NCBI GenBank assembly: GCA_017609945.1
Contig: JAFCCZ010000011.1
Span: 1 to 15,313 of the forward strand
Reading direction: 5' to 3'
Length of the DNA stretch: 15,313 nt
From: Candidatus Iainarchaeum sp.
GTDB lineage: Archaea > Iainarchaeota > Iainarchaeia > Iainarchaeales > GCA-2688035
Shown: positions 14,074 through 15,313 of the stretch, piece by piece
Numbering within the stretch: the stretch's first letter is position 1
Layout: every line of letters begins with the position of its first letter
The notes under the pieces: generated by a model
The model's database searches: none
What the model was told of the DNA's origin: nothing
The model's input: the letters and a program-made list of their open reading frames with translations, nothing else
Program-made: the position numbers and the translations under genes

Positions 14074-15170
14074 AGAAGCTGAAGATTTTGTTTAACACCT
14101 CGCCGGGATCTTTTGGGAGCTGGGGCGGCGGGGAGGTACAGCTGCTTGAAACAAAGCGCGAGCTTGAGAGAATGGGCCACGGCGTTAGGATTTGGGAAGA
14201 GGAAAATTATGACGTTGACTTGTCCGAATTTGATATCTTCCACAATTTCAACATTCACAGGGATAACCTGGAATTTGTGGCGAGGGCGAAGAAAGCCGGC
14301 CTGCCGGTGGCAGTGAGTACAATTTACTGGCCTTCCCCCTTAAAGCACACCTTAATTTGGAATCAGGGCCTTGCTAAGAAAGCAAAGGCTGTTGGCGCAG
14401 GAATACTTAGTGGAGGAATAATTAGTGGAACCCCGGTGGAATCCGCAAGCAAGATTGGATTTAGTGGACTAAATAAGGCAGGAGAAATTGTGAAAATGGC
14501 AAATATACTTTTACCAAACAGCGAGGCTGAAGCGCGCGTTCTTGAGAAGCAATTTGGGGTTGGCAAAGAAAAAATTCAGGTTGTTTACAACGGGGTGGAT
14601 AAGCGGTTTGCAAGCGCAACCCCAGAGCTGTTTGAGAAGAAATTTGGGCTGAAGGATTTTGTACTGTATGTTGGAAGGATTGAGGAAAGGAAGAATGTTT
14701 TGTCGCTGGTCAAGACCATGAACGGAATTGATGAAACTTTGGTGGTTGTTGGGAAAGCGAAGAAGGGAAGCGAGTGTTATTTCAGAAAGTGTAGGGAAGA
14801 GGCCGGGGACAATGTGAAGTTTTTGGACCCTATTCCGCACGACAGCAAGCTTCTTGAGTCGGCATACGCTGCCTGCAAGGTCTTTTGTCTCCCAAGCTGG
14901 TATGAAACGCCGGGGCTGGCGGCTCTTGAGGCCGCTTTGGCCGGAGCAAACATAGTGGTAACGAAAGAGGGCTGCGCCGAGGAATACTTCGGGAAGTTCG
15001 CTTCCTATGTTGCGCCCTCCAGTGTCAGTGACGTAAGGGAGAAGGTCTTGTCGGAACTGAAGAAGACAAAGGGCAGGGAGTTGAGCAGGCACGTTGAAAA
15101 GAATTTTTTGTGGAAGAACGCGGCAGCTGAAACCCTAAAGGCTTACGAAAAGATTGTGGAGGGGAACTGA
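14070..15170 (+). CDS. Family 4 glycosyltransferase (GT-B fold), second copy type
   Basis: The 366-aa protein is a GT4-type transferase. Its N-terminal domain carries GSWGGGEVQLLETKRELE (about 16-33), the glycine loop that contacts donor phosphates. FDIFHNFNIHRDN and ANILLPNSEAEARVL follow, then the donor domain with VVYNGVDKRF, LYVGRIEERKNVLSLVK and the EX7E motif in YETPGLAALEAA (Glu279, Glu287). Between about residues 112 and 138 there is a Gly/Ser-rich, weakly hydrophobic stretch (GAGILSGGIISGTP, then IGFSGLNKAG) where GT4 proteins usually have a charged helix; it may touch the membrane. ATG 14070 overlaps the wecB TGA (ATGA); an in-frame ATG at 14010 lies inside wecB and is unlikely. GGTGAGGGG just upstream can act as the ribosome binding site. 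Confidence 0.9.
   Translation: MKKLKILFNTSPGSFGSWGGGEVQLLETKRELERMGHGVRIWEEENYDVDLSEFDIFHNFNIHRDNLEFVARAKKAGLPVAVSTIYWPSPLKHTLIWNQGLAKKAKAVGAGILSGGIISGTPVESASKIGFSGLNKAGEIVKMANILLPNSEAEARVLEKQFGVGKEKIQVVYNGVDKRFASATPELFEKKFGLKDFVLYVGRIEERKNVLSLVKTMNGIDETLVVVGKAKKGSECYFRKCREEAGDNVKFLDPIPHDSKLLESAYAACKVFCLPSWYETPGLAALEAALAGANIVVTKEGCAEEYFGKFASYVAPSSVSDVREKVLSELKKTKGRELSRHVEKNFLWKNAAAETLKAYEKIVEGN
15158..15164 (+). promoter_or_regulatory. Shine-Dalgarno of the last, partial GT2 gene
   Basis: GGAGGGG ends six bases before ATG 15171, within the last codons of the preceding glycosyltransferase. It favours ATG 15171 over the internal ATG at 15192. Confidence 0.55.
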
Positions 15171-15313
15171 ATGGCAAAATTTGGGGGAGGCATGGTCTCA
15201 ATAATCATCCTGAATTGGAACGGTATCGATTTCACAAGAGACTGCATCAAATTAATTAGGAAAATAACCTCTTACAGGCCGTACGAGATAATTATCGTGG
15301 ACAACGGGAGCAA
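15171..15313 (+). CDS. Family 2 glycosyltransferase, N-terminus only (cut by the window end)
   Basis: Only 47 codons are present. VSIIILNWNGIDFTRDCIKL is the opening strand and helix of GT2 enzymes of the LNWNG type (rhamnosyl-/GlcNAc-transferase-like), and IIIVDNGS is the nucleotide-binding loop with its Asp. It starts immediately after the previous stop, with no intergenic base, so it continues the operon. A short Gly-rich lead (AKFGGG) precedes the fold, so ATG 15192 is an alternative start. Related LNWNG enzymes often transfer rhamnose or similar deoxysugars, which would fit rmlAB, but with a fragment this is only suggestive. Confidence 0.85.
   Translation, partial: MAKFGGGMVSIIILNWNGIDFTRDCIKLIRKITSYRPYEIIIVDNGS

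Noticed and set aside
14407..14468. Three TTAGTGGA copies as a regulatory or CRISPR-like repeat
   Set aside because: The units are too short and irregularly spaced (15 and 39 nt), in phase with codons, and lie within a conserved coding gene.

Overview
This window looks like part of an archaeal cell-surface glycan biosynthesis locus (exopolysaccharide, S-layer or lipid glycosylation). The archaeal assignment is an inference. It rests on TATA-like boxes about 25-30 nt upstream of starts, apparently leaderless genes, GGTGA-type ribosome binding sites, frequent TTG/GTG near starts, and no bacterial -35/-10 promoters that I could see. Small-genome (DPANN-like) or euryarchaeal lineages are possible, but I cannot fix the taxon. 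Coding density is very high and I see no rRNA, tRNA or CRISPR array.

Layout. (1) 1-1985, plus strand: the tail of an upstream gene, an NDP-sugar epimerase and a family 2 glycosyltransferase. (2) 1980-3518, minus strand: a B12-binding-type radical SAM protein whose 3' end overlaps the glycosyltransferase. (3) 3519-3604: a compact, nearly palindromic divergent promoter. (4) 3605-6985, plus strand: a sugar-nucleotide dehydratase/epimerase, then rmlB, rmlA and a SAM-dependent methyltransferase. (5) 7011-8004: an AT-rich stretch with its own TATA box and a free-standing LAGLIDADG homing endonuclease gene, clearly different in composition from its neighbours. (6) 8005-15313, plus strand: a tightly packed operon of two more radical SAM proteins, a membrane-anchored GT2, a GT4, wecB (UDP-GlcNAc 2-epimerase), a second GT4 and the start of another GT2. 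Several junctions are 4-nt ATGA or TTGA overlaps.

How the genes fit together. RmlA and RmlB would make dTDP-4-keto-6-deoxyglucose, WecB would make UDP-ManNAc, and the two other SDR-type enzymes would make or interconvert further nucleotide sugars. Five glycosyltransferases (one partial) would assemble the glycan. The methyltransferase and the three radical SAM proteins are candidates for tailoring the sugars or a lipid carrier. RmlC, RmlD, a flippase, a polymerase and an oligosaccharyltransferase are not in the window, so the pathway is incomplete here.

The most unusual items are the homing endonuclease with a chimeric HTH plus NUMOD3-like tail placed exactly at a gene boundary, the three distinct radical SAM enzymes in one glycan locus, and the symmetrical bidirectional promoter.
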